Assembly: GCF_019097595.1 (NCBI RefSeq)
Contig: NC_080722.1
Location: 20,423,630-20,487,629, forward strand
From: Hemibagrus wyckioides
Lineage: Eukaryota > Chordata > Actinopteri > Siluriformes > Bagridae
Direction of reading: 5' to 3'
Length of the DNA: 64,000 bases
How positions within the stretch are numbered: position 1 is the stretch's first letter; each line of letters begins with the position of its first letter. Both the position numbers and the translations under genes were made by a program. The notes beneath the pieces were generated by a model. That model had not been told where the DNA came from. It did not search any database and saw only the letters and a program-made list of their open reading frames with translations. Below, one piece after another: positions 1 through 11,548 of the stretch.

Positions 1-164
1 ATGAACAGTAACATGGTCTGTGCTACACTGAGAGATGAATATACTTCCTCAGGGATCACACTTTTCTGGTCCATTTCAGAATAGATGCCAACATTCAAAA
101 AGTTTCAGATTTAAGTCTATCAAAACAAAACAATTTAGAATTATATTTAGACATTGCATTTGTG

Positions 165-330
165 GATTCCTAATTTGTCCCAAATGTAATCAAACAGGAT
201 TCCAAGAACTTTGACGTACATCGATTATCATACCATACCGACAGCTCATCTCCGGCTTTGAGAGTTTGACAGCAGCAGTAGATAATACTTCCTCAACATT
301 AAAAAGTCACCTGATTCTTTCTGTATCACT
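165..330 (-). promoter_or_regulatory. Inverted copy of deaminase-family promoter module
   Basis: Read on the minus strand, this stretch matches the upstream region of genes I and III: a GAGGAAGTATT-like start, a CTGCTGTCAA segment, then GTACGTCAAAGTTCTTGGAATCC. It contains TTCCAAGAA (200-208), a perfect TTC-N3-GAA palindrome of the STAT/GAS type, and TGACGTAC (212-219), a CRE-like half site. No exon follows on the minus strand inside the window, so its gene is lost or lies left of base 1. Regulatory function is inferred from motif and position only. Confidence 0.5.
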
Positions 331-899
331 GCACGCAAAATTCACGAGTAATAAACTGCATTTGCTCTCATTTCTCAGTGCTTACATCTACACCATATTA
401 CTTATATCTTCTCTTATTACATTAATCATATTTGTTTGGCTTTCTCTTTGTCTCGCATTTTGTTGCATGCCAGGCTAAGATTAGAGCTCAACCTCACTAA
501 TGCCCACACCCACATTCCAAAATGTTTCTGAGAAATGTCTCCTTTCTCAGAAGAGTGCCGGATGTGATAGCAGCAATAGGAGAGCAAATCTGTAGAAAAT
601 GGTGGAATAATTCCGTCAATAATCCTGTAATAGTGCTGAAATACTGCTGTATTAAAGCTGTAATAATAATGTCAATAAGGGTGTAATAACAGTGTAATTT
701 ATAACATTAACGTTATTTGTAGCAGTAATAACAAACAATGAATTTTACAAAGATTGCGAAGGCAACAATAGTTGTTGTATGCTAGTGCACCCTACTTTAT
801 ATCTGTTTCTGTGTGTGTATGTTCATTACACACACACTCATTTAACTTCTCTCCAAAGTAAAATGGTCCTGTGACTGGCTCCACGTAATATTTGAGCAA

Positions 900-1105
900 C
901 TACTGTTGTTTTCATAAAAACCACATACAGTTAGCTAAGATTCATTCACTTTATCCACTTTATTCTTGCTAGTGTTACAGTGAATAACATGTTTTTGGTA
1001 GAAAGCTCACTCAGACCCAGAGAGAATATGCACAATTCCACAAAGACATAAACCTGAGCTCAGGATCGAATCTGAGCGCTAAGCGCTGTTATAGTACAAA
1101 TATCT
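900..1105 (-). mobile_element. SINE-like fragment (tRNA-type head, minus strand)
   Basis: The reverse complement resembles the head of the tRNA-derived SINE common in fish: a box-B-like GATTCGATCC, then a stretch matching the usual 'gtttgcatgttctccc' region in degenerate form. Related pieces lie at about 54485-54660 and 56480-56660 (intron 2 of gene III), so it predates the duplication. Old and diverged. Confidence 0.5.
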
Positions 1106-1679
1106 ACTGTCATTTCATTAGTCTTATTTGTTTTGCTTTCTCTTTGTCTCGCATATTGATGCATGCCAGGCTAAGATCACAGCTTAACCTCACTAATACC
1201 CACACCCACATTCCAAAATGTTGTGAAAAGTTTCCAAGAAATGTTATAACAGTCAATAATCCTATAATAGTGCTGAAATACTATGTGATGTATTAATGTT
1301 GTAATAATGATGACAATAAGCGTGTAATAATTATCTTATTTACCATATAGTAATGCTCTATTAATTGTCTTATAATGCTGTAGAAATGATCAATAATGAC
1401 ATAAGAATGTTATAAGACATGACTCAAAGACAGACTGAGAAACATTTGATGATGTCCTAGAGGAGCAGCGCATGAATTGATGCTAGGGCTGCAACTGTAA
1501 TAACACAATTTCTCCTTTGGTTAGTTTGACCTGTATGAGCTGAATGGGTTCTATGGGGTGGATTTCTGCGATGTAAATTCAACAAACACCACATATACTG
1601 TATATTTACTATATTAGCAAAAGAATGTGCTTGATGATCAAACTATTATAAGAACCTGCTTTACTCTTCTGGGAAAGCT

Positions 1680-2465
1680 TTAACAACATTTTAGAATTTG
1701 GGTGTGGGCATTGCTGAGTTTAAGCACTGTTGTCACACCTAGTGCTCATCAAAATGAAAGTGAAGCAAATAAGACAAATGTAAGGAGAATAGATATAAGA
1801 AATATAGTGTAGCCGTAAGTACTGTAAAAAGAGTAGATGTCTTTTGTTACTTTCACCCTGGTCTCTTTGATTCAAGCTAAATCCATATTAATGTGGAAAA
1901 ACTTAGAAAATGCATATTTATCTCTATGCTTTGGCTATCCATCCACACCAAAATGGCACGTTTCTCTACTGATTTAGAAAAAATAAAACGCTCTCCCATG
2001 TGAATCAATGTTCCATAGTGTTGTTAAATATTAAAGCCACTTTCTACAATGTTCAGATTGTTAATGTTCACATCATTCTTAATGTTCACTTGCATTGACA
2101 TTGCAACATCAGTTCATCAGAAAGTAAATAAATGCCTGATGGTAATGATGCAGGCCAAAGCTTCTTAGGTTTTTAGACTTAGAAGAGTATGAACAAGCAA
2201 TTTATGTAAAATGTTTGAAAACGCCAGCGTAGACAGAAAGCATTTTAAAGCAAAAATCTACCCGGTTATTGTGAACAAAGCCTCAGGTGTGTAGTAAAGA
2301 ACAGAACAGAATCAGGTGATATTTCAGTATTGAGGAAGTATTCTCCACTTCTGCTGTCAACCTCTCACAGCAAAAGATGAACTGTTGGTATGGTAATAAG
2401 TGATGAAAGATCTTGGAATTGTAGTTTAACTACATCACAGATAACATGGGATCCACAAATGCATT
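1680..2465 (+). repeat. Diverged promoter/upstream module, inverted relative to 165-560
   Basis: This stretch aligns, at roughly 75-80 percent by eye, to the reverse complement of about 165-560. Shared landmarks are GGGTGTGGGCATT (about 1690), the GATATAAG...ATAT-GTGTAG segment (about 1785), GAGGAAGTATTCTCC (about 2332), GGTATGGTAATAA (about 2388) and ATCCACAAATGC. It is followed at 2865-3040 by a second direct copy of the same module, which serves gene I. I read it as the leftover promoter of a lost gene copy. Confidence 0.5.
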
Positions 2466-2864
2466 TACATTTACATTCATGACATTTGGAGGACACCATT
2501 ATTTATAGCCACTTATAGAAGTGCTTTGAAGACCCTATCAAAAAACCTCATGCTGATACTGATCATACTGGTTTATGAGTTCAGGGGCTAAGAGTAACAT
2601 CAGTCTAAAAACATGGTGGAGATGGATAGTACAATGTTTAAAACACACGCACACTAATAAACAAAGTGTTCATTTCACTACTTGGTGAAGAGCTAGGTCT
2701 TCAGTCATTGTTTGATGAAGACATTATGTGCAAATGTCATTCAAATTCATATCTCTTAATACAGAATTAAAATGAAAATGTAGTATGACTGGTCAGCATT
2801 TTCTTCTGATCTTATGTTGTTAGCAACTAAAAGTAAAACTTGACACTGTTGTGTGATAAATACA

Positions 2865-3040
2865 TAAATAAATATGGAGGAAGCATTCTCTAATGCTGCT
2901 AGAGATGATTACTGCAGCTGGAGATGAGCCATTGGTGGTGGTTGTTGTTGTTTGGTATGACGTGATGTACGTCAAAGTTCTTGGAATCCAGTTTCACTTC
3001 ATGGGGAATAAAAAGGAACGGACAACTGTAGACGGCATTT
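2865..3040 (+). promoter_or_regulatory. Putative promoter of deaminase-like gene I
   Basis: It lies 77-250 bases upstream of the gene I start codon. It contains GTACGTCA (2967-2974, CRE-like), TTCTTGGAA (2978-2986, a perfect TTC-N3-GAA GAS-type site) and AATAAAAAGG (3007-3016, TATA-like). A transcription start near 3035-3045 would fit. The same order and spacing recur before gene III, where the GAS-like site is changed to TACTTGGAA. No transcript evidence is available here. Confidence 0.5.
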
Positions 3041-3116
3041 CTTAAAGATACTTAAGAAATATAATATCTATATAATATATTTTAGAAGAGGGCTGGGACA
3101 GAAGAAGTACAGGGAA

Positions 3117-3311
3117 ATGTCTATTCCAGATAACCCTGAAGGAGAGAAAGAAATTTCTGAAGACACTATGAAAATCAGTAGTAGTAGTACTGTAGTACTG
3201 ATGGACTTGGATACAGAAACACCAATGCATATCCCATTGGCTTCGTGTCCCAGCCCTCAAGAAAGGGGAGTGGGATTTATGGTGAGATTCCATTCTTTAC
3301 TTTTCAGACAG

Positions 3312-3350
<39 letters not shown>

Positions 3351-5186
3351 AAGTTCATGGTATAACGAGTAAATGTGTGATAAGGACAGAATTGAAATTG
3401 AAAGTTAAAACAATCAAGTAAAGATAGCGAGAAACAGGAGGGGAGAGAGAAGGAGAGAAGGAATGAAGGGGGCTTAAGAAACAATTTTTCAGCTAAGCTG
3501 TAAATAAAATGTTTTGTTCTGTTTCTTTTTTTAATCAGAATTCTATAAAACGGTGTTCCACTTCTTTCCCACCAGAGGGCGGTCCAACATCACCGTAAGC
3601 TCAACAATGTCATATATATATATATATATATATAACATTATTGTTATTACATAAGAATAAACAACAATCCTGCCTACATCTAACTGTCTAACTTTAATTA
3701 TTTCTTTTTGCATGTTTATCTTAGTATCTCAAAGTAATTGCAAATGAATCTAAATTCATTCTGTGTGTGTGTGTGTGTGTGTGTGTCTGTTTGTGATGAT
3801 GATTTTGTGATTGTTCCTCAGTAAAAAAGAAAAAAACAGCAATGAAAGTTGTGAGATAAAGTGAGTATTATAATGATAAAAATCCAAATTACATAGAATA
3901 ACCAAAATATTATAAATGATATTGATGATTATTTCAATATATTACATGAGGCTCTAGTTCTGATCTGTCTGTCTATTTATTAAGAATAAAACCTTTTGTT
4001 TTCTTACAGAACTGCTCCATCAACAAACCCAGAAAGGACAGAAGGCCAGAAGAATAAAGTTGAATGGAATTTCATCAATGTAAATAATTATACAGACTGT
4101 ATTAAGATGTCTGATAAAGAGGTTTTAGATCATATTAAACAGAATATTAAGAAAACATCAAATTATCAAAAAAAAAAATTTAAAAAATTGTTTTTGCAAA
4201 TGCTCAAAAAAGAAAAAAGAAAAAAAAGCCTTTTTATGGGAAAAAAATATAGGCAACGAGCATTTGCTATTTTAAAATTGAATAATAAGTCAAATAATAA
4301 AGAAAAAACAGAAGTAATACCTCCGTTTTATCCAAAGAGAAAAAGACATAGTGAGGACTTCATTATTGAAGAAATTAAAGAAAGGAATGATATTTCTGAA
4401 GTTTGGATATACACAACGAATAGTCCTTGTTTAGGTAGAAAACCTAATCCTCCCTGTATGTCTAAATTAATTAATTTTGCAAAAAGTCATCTGATTAAAA
4501 TCTATATTGGCTTCTCAAATTATTATATCTTTAACAAAAACATGTATCGTTTTATTCAAAATCAGGAAGATGATGAAACGAGAAACTGGAATTCTGACCA
4601 TAAATTTCAGGTTCAGTTCAATGTAAGAGAATTCAAATATAATTGTGAAGAAAATAAGAAAATAAAAGACAATAACTTAATTACAGCAGCCTATAATATT
4701 ATAATGAACATTCTTTCTAAATATTCAGGCTTAGAAAAGACGTATAAAGATTGGCATCAGACAGGATCAGAAACATTAGCAGAGCTTGAGTCCACACTGA
4801 GAGAAGAGATGAAGAAAAGGAGAGAGATGAAAATAAAAGACAATTGCCTGACTGCAACCTGTAAAATTATAATGAATATACCTTCTAAATATTTAGGATT
4901 AGAAAAGATGTATAAAGATTGGCATCAGACAGGATCAGAAATATTAGCAGAGCTTGAGTCCAAACTGAGAGAAGAGATGGAAAGGAGAGAGATGATGGAG
5001 AGCTCTGATGAAGAGTTCAGCGAGATTACAGATGAGTGTAAGAAATGGTGGACTCTGAGCATAGATGAAAATCTCAACAGACATGTAGTTCCATCCATTT
5101 TAGAGAAAATCCATGACTTTTGTCCTAATCTGGAGTTTTTCCAGGTTGATTTGGAGGATTGCTTTAATTTGGCTAATGAGGAATAA
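3117..5186 (+). CDS. Cytidine-deaminase-like protein, gene I (3 exons)
   Basis: Inferred exons are 3117-3281, 3539-3594 and 4010-5186, with GT/AG junctions and phases 0 and 2, giving 465 residues. Gene III has the same structure, which supports the model. Exon 1 is short, polar and ends with SCPSPQE. Exon 3 carries RHSEDFIIEEI (His187, Glu189), then a strand ending NSPC (Cys214) and PPCM (Cys223). H-x-E plus PC-x8-C is the zinc and proton-shuttle layout of the deaminase fold, flanked by predicted beta strands (VWIYTTNSPC; IKIYIGFSNYYIF). No signal peptide or membrane segment is seen, so it is probably intracellular. The C-terminal third has a 57-residue tandem duplication (4659-4829 and 4830-4999) rich in Lys and Glu. 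The coding sequence is very A-rich. Substrate (DNA, RNA or nucleotide) is unknown. Relation to the AID/APOBEC-like radiation of ray-finned fish is my inference. Confidence 0.7.
3314..3349. repeat. (TG)n microsatellite in intron 1 of gene I
   Basis: A run of about 18 TG units 32 bases after the exon 1 donor. Gene III has a similar TG run at the same place in its first intron (about 55876-55907), an additional sign of common descent. Further short TA and TG runs sit in intron 2 (3610-3632, 3761-3786). Confidence 0.95.
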
Positions 5187-5201
5187 TTGGAATACAATTG
5201 G

Positions 5202-5207
5202 AATAAA
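5202..5207 (+). terminator. Polyadenylation signal of gene I
   Basis: AATAAA, 15 bases after the gene I stop codon. It is the first such signal downstream and is well placed, although the 3' UTR would be very short. Confidence 0.5.
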
Positions 5208-5275
5208 TCTCGCTAATGCTAACTTGTCCCTTTGTGATTTATTGTTTCTTTAATATTTCCTGTTTCTAGTTCTTA

Positions 5276-5303
5276 ACACACACACACACACACACACACA
5301 CAA

Positions 5304-5350
<47 letters not shown>

Positions 5351-5360
5351 ACACACACAG
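5276..5360. repeat. Compound (CA)n-(TA)n-(CA)n microsatellite
   Basis: CA run about 5276-5301, TA run about 5309-5347, then a short CA run. A shorter version is at 59407-59455 in copy B. Confidence 0.95.
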
Positions 5361-6132
5361 TTTTGGTAGCATAAACCAAAGTTTCCAAAGTTCCAGAATC
5401 ATGAATCATGACTTTGATAGAGAAAAAAAGAGTGCTTTCTTTTGAGCTATGATAAATATTCTTCAAACTCTGTTTTTAATTTTTTATCACAGGTAGGAAT
5501 ACGTTTGCTTCACCAGTCTGAATAAAAAGAATGCATTTGATAAGTCCAACAATAGATGGTGTAATTTTAAAAAGTCATTTGAGGCACAAGCTTCGACCGA
5601 TATTAAAATGATATAATTACATTGTCCTAAAATTCCTTTATGACATTGCCACTGAAAATAATACAAGAAGGATGCTTAAACAGGGAAATGACATTTAATT
5701 GTGTAATCTCAGAGACCTTAAATGTACTTGAATTTCAATCTAAATTCATTCATCAGAAAAGATCTCTGCAGCTATGTATGAATCATAAATGCACACAACT
5801 GTACAATAAATTTAGGTTAGAAATCAATCATGTTCATGGAACTGACTGCATGTTTAACACTCTGAACATTAGTTAACTAATTTATATCAGTAATTTTTGT
5901 AACAGATTAAATGACCTTAAAAGGCAAGAGAAAAGAAAACTGTGTGATAGTTAATGTGCATGGGGAGTTATAGTTAATGGGGAAATCCGAGTTCTCAGGA
6001 TTTTCAATATGCCAACAGACCAAAGCAGGAGTTTTTTGGATTCCACAAGGGAAAGTCTTTAGAAGCCAGCCATATTGTCTGTCCCAGGTGAATTGTGGGG
6101 TTCCAGGGCTCATTGCCAGACCCAGTGACACT

Positions 6133-6693
6133 GGTGTATTATTTTGCTGGGACCCCCACCTCCTACTACTGTTCAGCAAACATTGGGAGGTGTGAAGTGT
6201 GAAACTGGCATTCAAACAGCAAAATGCCCTAAAATGAGTGCATCAGTGTACTTCACAGAGCGGCAAGAGGGCGGAGTCTGTGCTACAAGTTCATATTTCC
6301 AAAGTAATAAGATCCTAGAATTTAGTGTTACACTCAGGACTGTTGTGAAACCACTGACAAAATGAAAGTATATTTTGCTTTCAATTTAAAATGAAAACCA
6401 AAATTAAAAGTTCATTGGAATAACATTTAGACATTATATTTTGGTGCACCTTCTGTCCCAGATGTAGTCGAACAGGATGCCAAGGATGCCATCTTTGACA
6501 CAACATCTTACAACATCAGGAGGATTTGACACACCTCTTACAACATGTTGGAAAATGGTTCCTGAGAAATGAAACTCCTCTTTTGTTTTAGGAACTAAAA
6601 GCGAAACTTAATAAATCATTGCCATTGTATGAGAAATGCCACACACATGTTGAGACTCCACACACATTACCTGCACCTGACTATAAAAGTGAC

Positions 6694-6738
<45 letters not shown>

Positions 6739-7025
6739 GGCCACTGTTACAAATATTAAAAATACTAGTAATTTTGTCAATGTATTTTAATTTTTATTTT
6801 AATTTGTATTATTTTTGTTATTATTTATCTGTTCAACTATTTTCTACTGAGTCAAAGGGAACCTGAATTTCAGAAGAATCAAGTATTGTAATAATTATCA
6901 ATTTTTATTATAGTGAAGAATTCATGGAAGCAGATGGTATAGAATTCAAATGTGGTTTATTCACAAATAGTGCAAACAGTCCAAAACGGCAGGCAAAAAT
7001 CACAATGAAAAAAACAGGCAGAAGA

Positions 7026-7059
<34 letters not shown>

Positions 7060-9707
7060 GAAAGTATAATTATTTTTTGTTGCTGTGTTGTGTGATCATG
7101 CTGTAGTTCTGCTCCAGCTACGTATCCAGGTAGAATAAAACCTTTCATTTTCTTACAGGAATGCATCAAATGAGAAGGAGGAAGAAAATAACTGACATCT
7201 GAATTAGTGTCAATTTCTTCCTCCATAATTTAGATAATCCTTTTTAGAATATATTTCGGATCTTTTGGAACTACACACTCTCTTATGTACCACTCTCTAT
7301 GGTACTGCCTGTTATTGCAGTGCAATTCATTCAGTTGGTGTATCGTTTTAGCTTAACGCTGTTGTGAGATATGCAGTTGCTGTATATGGATTATATGCCG
7401 TATATGGAGTTCTTAACCATCCTGGTACATCCAGCATCCAGCAGCCAGTTTATGGTAGGTAATACAGCAAGGTCATAACAAGTGCAAACCTTGTAAAGGC
7501 CTATGTAAAGGGTTAATGGGGCCACTTGGTTTTCAACAGTAAAAATCACAAATTGTACCTGTTCTCAAAAGGGAAAACCAGCAACTATCAAGAATGCATG
7601 ATTATATGGTGTCATGGCTGTGCAGTCACAAAATGTCGATATAATGACAGTCAATGGGGCAAATACATCCAGGAACAGTAAATGATTCAGAAAAATGTAA
7701 AATCTGATGCTGCACAAAAACTAACAATGCATCAGAGTCAATGTTGTTACTAATCTTTGACATTTCCAAGACATTTTATATTGAAAATCAGTCATTTTTT
7801 ACACCAAATCAGTGACATCACTTATGAAATTTACAATTAAAGAGTTAAAATCCTGGATTATTGAAAAATATTTAGTAGTTTTGATCAGGACTGAAGTTGA
7901 TTAACAGATTTAAGTGAAACAAAGTTGAAAAAAAATATTTATCTGATATATTTTTACAGCAGATTAATTTAGTGGATGTTTTCATCCAGAACATAAAATA
8001 AGGGTAGTGAATTGACCTATTGAAATATGTGTATTATTGACCATTTAATCATATTTCCAAATGTTATGTCAAATTAAGGTTCGTCACCAAAGATCATTCC
8101 ATTTACTGAAATACACTGAAAGTTATGGCCAAATTAGGAGTGAAAATTATACTTCATCACTAAACTATTATTAACCCTGTACTGCACAGCGTTGCCCCCA
8201 GGCAACAAAAACTTTTCTTAAGCCCTAAAAAACAAAAACATACAGCAAAACATACCTTCATTTCTACAGAAACAAGATGTTAAAAATATGGAATGTGTTT
8301 GTTAAATTAGGTTGATTTCAAATTAAAATATGTTTAAATATGGGCTGAATCTGATAATTAATGTGCTATATCCAATAAAAATGATTATAGGCTGTAAATG
8401 TTTCAGTGTTTGTGGTTGTTTTGTGGTTTTGTGTTTGTTTATGTTGTGTTTATTTGTGTCTGATATTGCCCCGGTTTATTTTTTGTCGCTGCAACTTGTA
8501 CTTTACTGAAGGCTTCACAGAAATTTAAGTGCTTTGGAGATGGTTGCAAACATATTTTGTAGATATCTATCGTTTAATGCCCATTAAAGCCTGAGTTCAT
8601 TTAAGGAAATGTTAGGTGAAATGCTCTATTATCTTTTAAAGTACTAGTTGAGGTTGTTTCCCACCCGGTGAATTGAGAAGAATCACAATCAGTGGCGGCT
8701 CTTAACTGACAATCTGCTGAGTGCTAATGAGACTCGTTGAGAATGCTCCAATCACACGAGGCCAAATATATAAAAACAAAATTGATTCGCTAACAAAACT
8801 GGGCAGGTTCAAGGACAATTTGAAACAAGCCAATCAGAGCTCAGCCTCAAGTCATGTGCTTTTCAAAATTTCACGGACCAACACACACTCGTTTGTCCGG
8901 TGTCCCGCACACACACATGAGGATGAGAGGTTTGGGTATGGTCGCTAACTCTGGACTGAGATTGCTGTGTAGAGTGATTAACGGTGGGGGTAACGTCAGT
9001 TTGGCAGGCCTTTTTAGTGGTGGACAAAACTTGGAGCCGTATTAAGGGTCGTTGAAACCAACTATAGGTGTATGGGTACCTCAAGGAGGGGAGAGTTGGG
9101 CCCTCAGTCAGAGGTCAGAAGAGATAGAGCTGTGAGTACGTGAGAGAACGCGATTAAAACTGCAGGCTAGTGCAAATGTAAAGGAAAATAAAGCAATAAA
9201 TTAAACCAAAGCAATTAAAGATGGAGCAGAGGCCCCGAGGCTCAACCATGCTGTCTTCAGAGATCAGAGTGAACTGCTAAATGGAAAAAGCTAGAAAGTG
9301 CCACTGATAAGAGCACAGATGTCCATTATTTTTATATGACTGATCTCGAAAGTCCAATTGTAATGGAATGTGTGAGAGTTATAAATTAAGAGATAATGGT
9401 GTGCAGAACCCGAAATTCCAAGAAAAAGATAGGTGGGATTTTCTCAGTAAAGAGGGTTTGGTTTGAATATTACGAAAAGATAAGAGAAAAGAATAAAAGG
9501 TTATGTTTTGTGATGATTATTTCAGAGGTTGTTGGGATGTTCATTCATGAGTAGCTCAATTCTTGTAACCAGCGCTGATTACAAATAAAACCTTGTATCT
9601 GCATTCATCCAGTCTGCATGATTCGTCTTCTTTAGTTAGAGTCCTGTTTAACTGAGCTGTCGGGTCAATGTGGAGTTTGGAGTCAGATTTTAGCAAACCT
9701 TATTCAG
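6133..9707. other. Copy-A-specific interval without a recognisable gene
   Basis: Copy B has unrelated sequence (60269-61575) at the corresponding place. The interval includes a (TTA)n microsatellite (about 6690-6738), a (TG)n run near 7027-7054, and CAGTGGCGGCTCTT near 8691, which looks like a lone hAT-type terminus. An AATAAAACC-containing stretch around 9583-9700 ends in a possible LTR-like edge, but no partner LTR or primer-binding site could be confirmed. Open frames are all short and interrupted. I see no supportable gene. Confidence 0.6.
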
Positions 9708-9769
9708 TGGACCTTATTCACTTAGTAATTAAACATAAAAAGATGTTGACAGTAAAATCTAGGCAAACC

Positions 9770-10152
9770 AACTGTAATGCATTATGTGTTGTACTGTATT
9801 TTTTACAGTAAAATTCTGGCAACCACAGCTGCCAGTAATTTACTGTAAATTTGAACTTTACAGTAAAATACCATAATATGATACATGGTTGTGTTGTGGT
9901 TTTTATCTGAGAAAGACTGTAATTAGGTTTACAGTATATTTGTTATTTTACAGTAGTTTCCCGTAAACAGGTTTACATTCTGTCTGTTTTTTAACAGTCA
10001 TTTGTTGTAAATAAAGAACCGTTCTCAACTGTGAAATTTACGGTTGCTAATAAAGCATACCGTAAAATGGTGAACAGTGTCACCATACAATTTACGGTAA
10101 AATTCTGGCAGCTGGGTTGCCAAAAATCTACAGATTTTTTTTTTTTTACAGT
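9770..10152. repeat. Palindrome-rich ACAGTAAAAT repeat (probable non-autonomous DNA element)
   Basis: The short motif ACAGTAAAA/ACGGTAAAAT and its complement recur many times in both orientations (about 9790, 9831, 9860, 9930, 9944, 10040, 10093), closing with a T-run and TTTACAGTGTA. That terminus (CACTGTAAAA on the other strand) resembles DNA-transposon inverted repeats. No transposase is present. The copy-B counterpart is 61620-62033 and keeps a fuller right arm. Confidence 0.5.
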
Positions 10153-11548
10153 GTAGGACTGTTTGTTTATATGTCTGTTCTTTTCTTATGTTGTTTCTTA
10201 TATAAAGCTGCTTTGAGACAATGCTCTTTGTTAAAAGTGCTATACAAATAAAACTGAATTGAAAATTGAACTTGCTGAAGCCAAAAGACCCAAAGAATTA
10301 GGATTTGGATGCAGAAAACATCAATATAGCAAGTGTGGGTAGGAGTAGGTCCTAAATGTTGTAACTGTGGAGATAAGCATAGATATAAGCATATAAGGAT
10401 CCATACACATGAGGTTTATTAAAAGAAAAAAGTCAGAATAGTTAAAACACAAACCTGAAATGTGGTCAAGTGTGTAGTCAAAAAAAGGCAGAGACGCAAA
10501 AACATACTGTTAGATCAGAATTAACATCTAAACCATAGAGGCGACGCAAAGGGATTTCTTACATAAATAAAAACAAGGCGAGGCAAAACGATCCTAAACT
10601 AAATTTTATTCTGAAAGTCACAAGGATGCAATCAAACTGTACAGCTTTACAAAAATACAGATATAGATATATAACACTGTAGAATATTAATGAGGAAATC
10701 CAACATCCAGTTCAACAAGACACTCAGATCTGTACATTTTCTAACATGATAACATATGCAGTGAGGTGGCTAACAGGTGAGTAAGCCATGCTATTGAAGG
10801 TCAACAGGGCTGGAAAGTGATGAATTCCAAAGAGTCTTGTTTCTGTAATCCCACAGTTTTTGCTCAAAATTGTGCGTTATCAAATTAAAGCTTAGAATAG
10901 GTGTAGGTTTAACATTTATGTGTTGTAACTGTGCTTATTTCCTTCAAGTGTACTTGTAACATTGTTCAAAGTTATCCATGTCGATGGTGATGGTGATGGT
11001 GTGTGTGTGTGTGTGTGTGTGTGGTCAGTGGAGGACTGGGACAATAATTCAGGCCTGGAATTTGACTCCATCCCTTTGCTGCTGCCGTCACCGCCACCCT
11101 ATTCATTTAATCCACAAGACTGCTAATCTTAGGCTACCCCTATTAGAACAGGTAGAATACCAGACGAATTATAAATGAATAAACAGGCCTAAATGAACCC
11201 TCAACAACTCACTAGAAATACACCATCTATACTACCACAACACAGACAGAAATATAATTGGCTTACATTAAAAAAAAAAGGGATAATACGAGATACACAT
11301 TCAAATGTTGAAATATATATTTCATGTATTTCCAGTGATCAAGTACAGTATATCAAAAATATCAGAAACACAAACACAAACTTAACAAATGCTATGACAG
11401 TGTAAGTAACAGATAACAATGTTCACTCAATGGCATAAGAACAGACCAGTAAGAGTAAACAGTAAGTAATTAGACCACTTACACTATCTATTCTATCTAC
11501 TTTTTATTCTTTTTATTTCTTATAAAAACATGCTGCATGTACTGCGTT

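Larger units (their letters stand above)
1..1567. repeat. Segmental duplication block A1 (partner of 53589-55130)
   Basis: Nearly identical, with a few substitutions and one deletion of about 25 bases in the partner, to 53589-55130 in the same orientation. The match is already running at base 1, so the duplication extends left of the window. Homology stops at 1567/55130. No coding sequence is supported. The block holds a reverse-oriented promoter-like module of the deaminase family (about 165-330), an internal direct repeat (about 430-720 against 1128-1400) and a SINE-like piece (900-1105). Confidence 0.95.
3381..6132. repeat. Segmental duplication block A2 (partner of 58255-60268)
   Basis: It matches 58255-60268 closely outside two deletions in the partner. 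One removes the region coding for the H-x-E motif of the deaminase; the other (about 4733-5231) removes the 3' part of exon 3. The block covers gene I from its first intron onward and the 3' flank to 6132, where the sequences part. The 3' flank (5208-6132) shows no gene; it holds a CA/TA microsatellite and short open frames that are not convincingly coding. Confidence 0.9.

Noticed and set aside
266..478. 70-residue frame identical at 53854-54066
   Set aside because: Identity follows from the segmental duplication; the frame overlaps a reversed promoter module, lacks splice or family support, and non-coding flanks are equally conserved.
3821..3858. Possible extra small exon between exons 2 and 3 of gene I (acceptor at CTCAG, donor GTGAGT)
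   Set aside because: It opens with a stop in the needed frame and gene III has no equivalent; exons 2 and 3 already join in phase.
7508..8178. GGGTTAA and TTAACCC suggesting piggyBac-type ends
   Set aside because: The orientation points outward rather than inward and no transposase or longer terminal repeat is present.
9370..9700. Possible solo LTR (TG...CA edges, AATAAA, LTR-like tail)
   Set aside because: No second LTR, no clear target duplication and no primer-binding site; copy B cannot serve as an empty site because the region differs.
10978..11178. 66-residue frame repeated identically at 62858-63058
   Set aside because: Begins in a TG microsatellite and lies in near-identical duplicated DNA; no domain.
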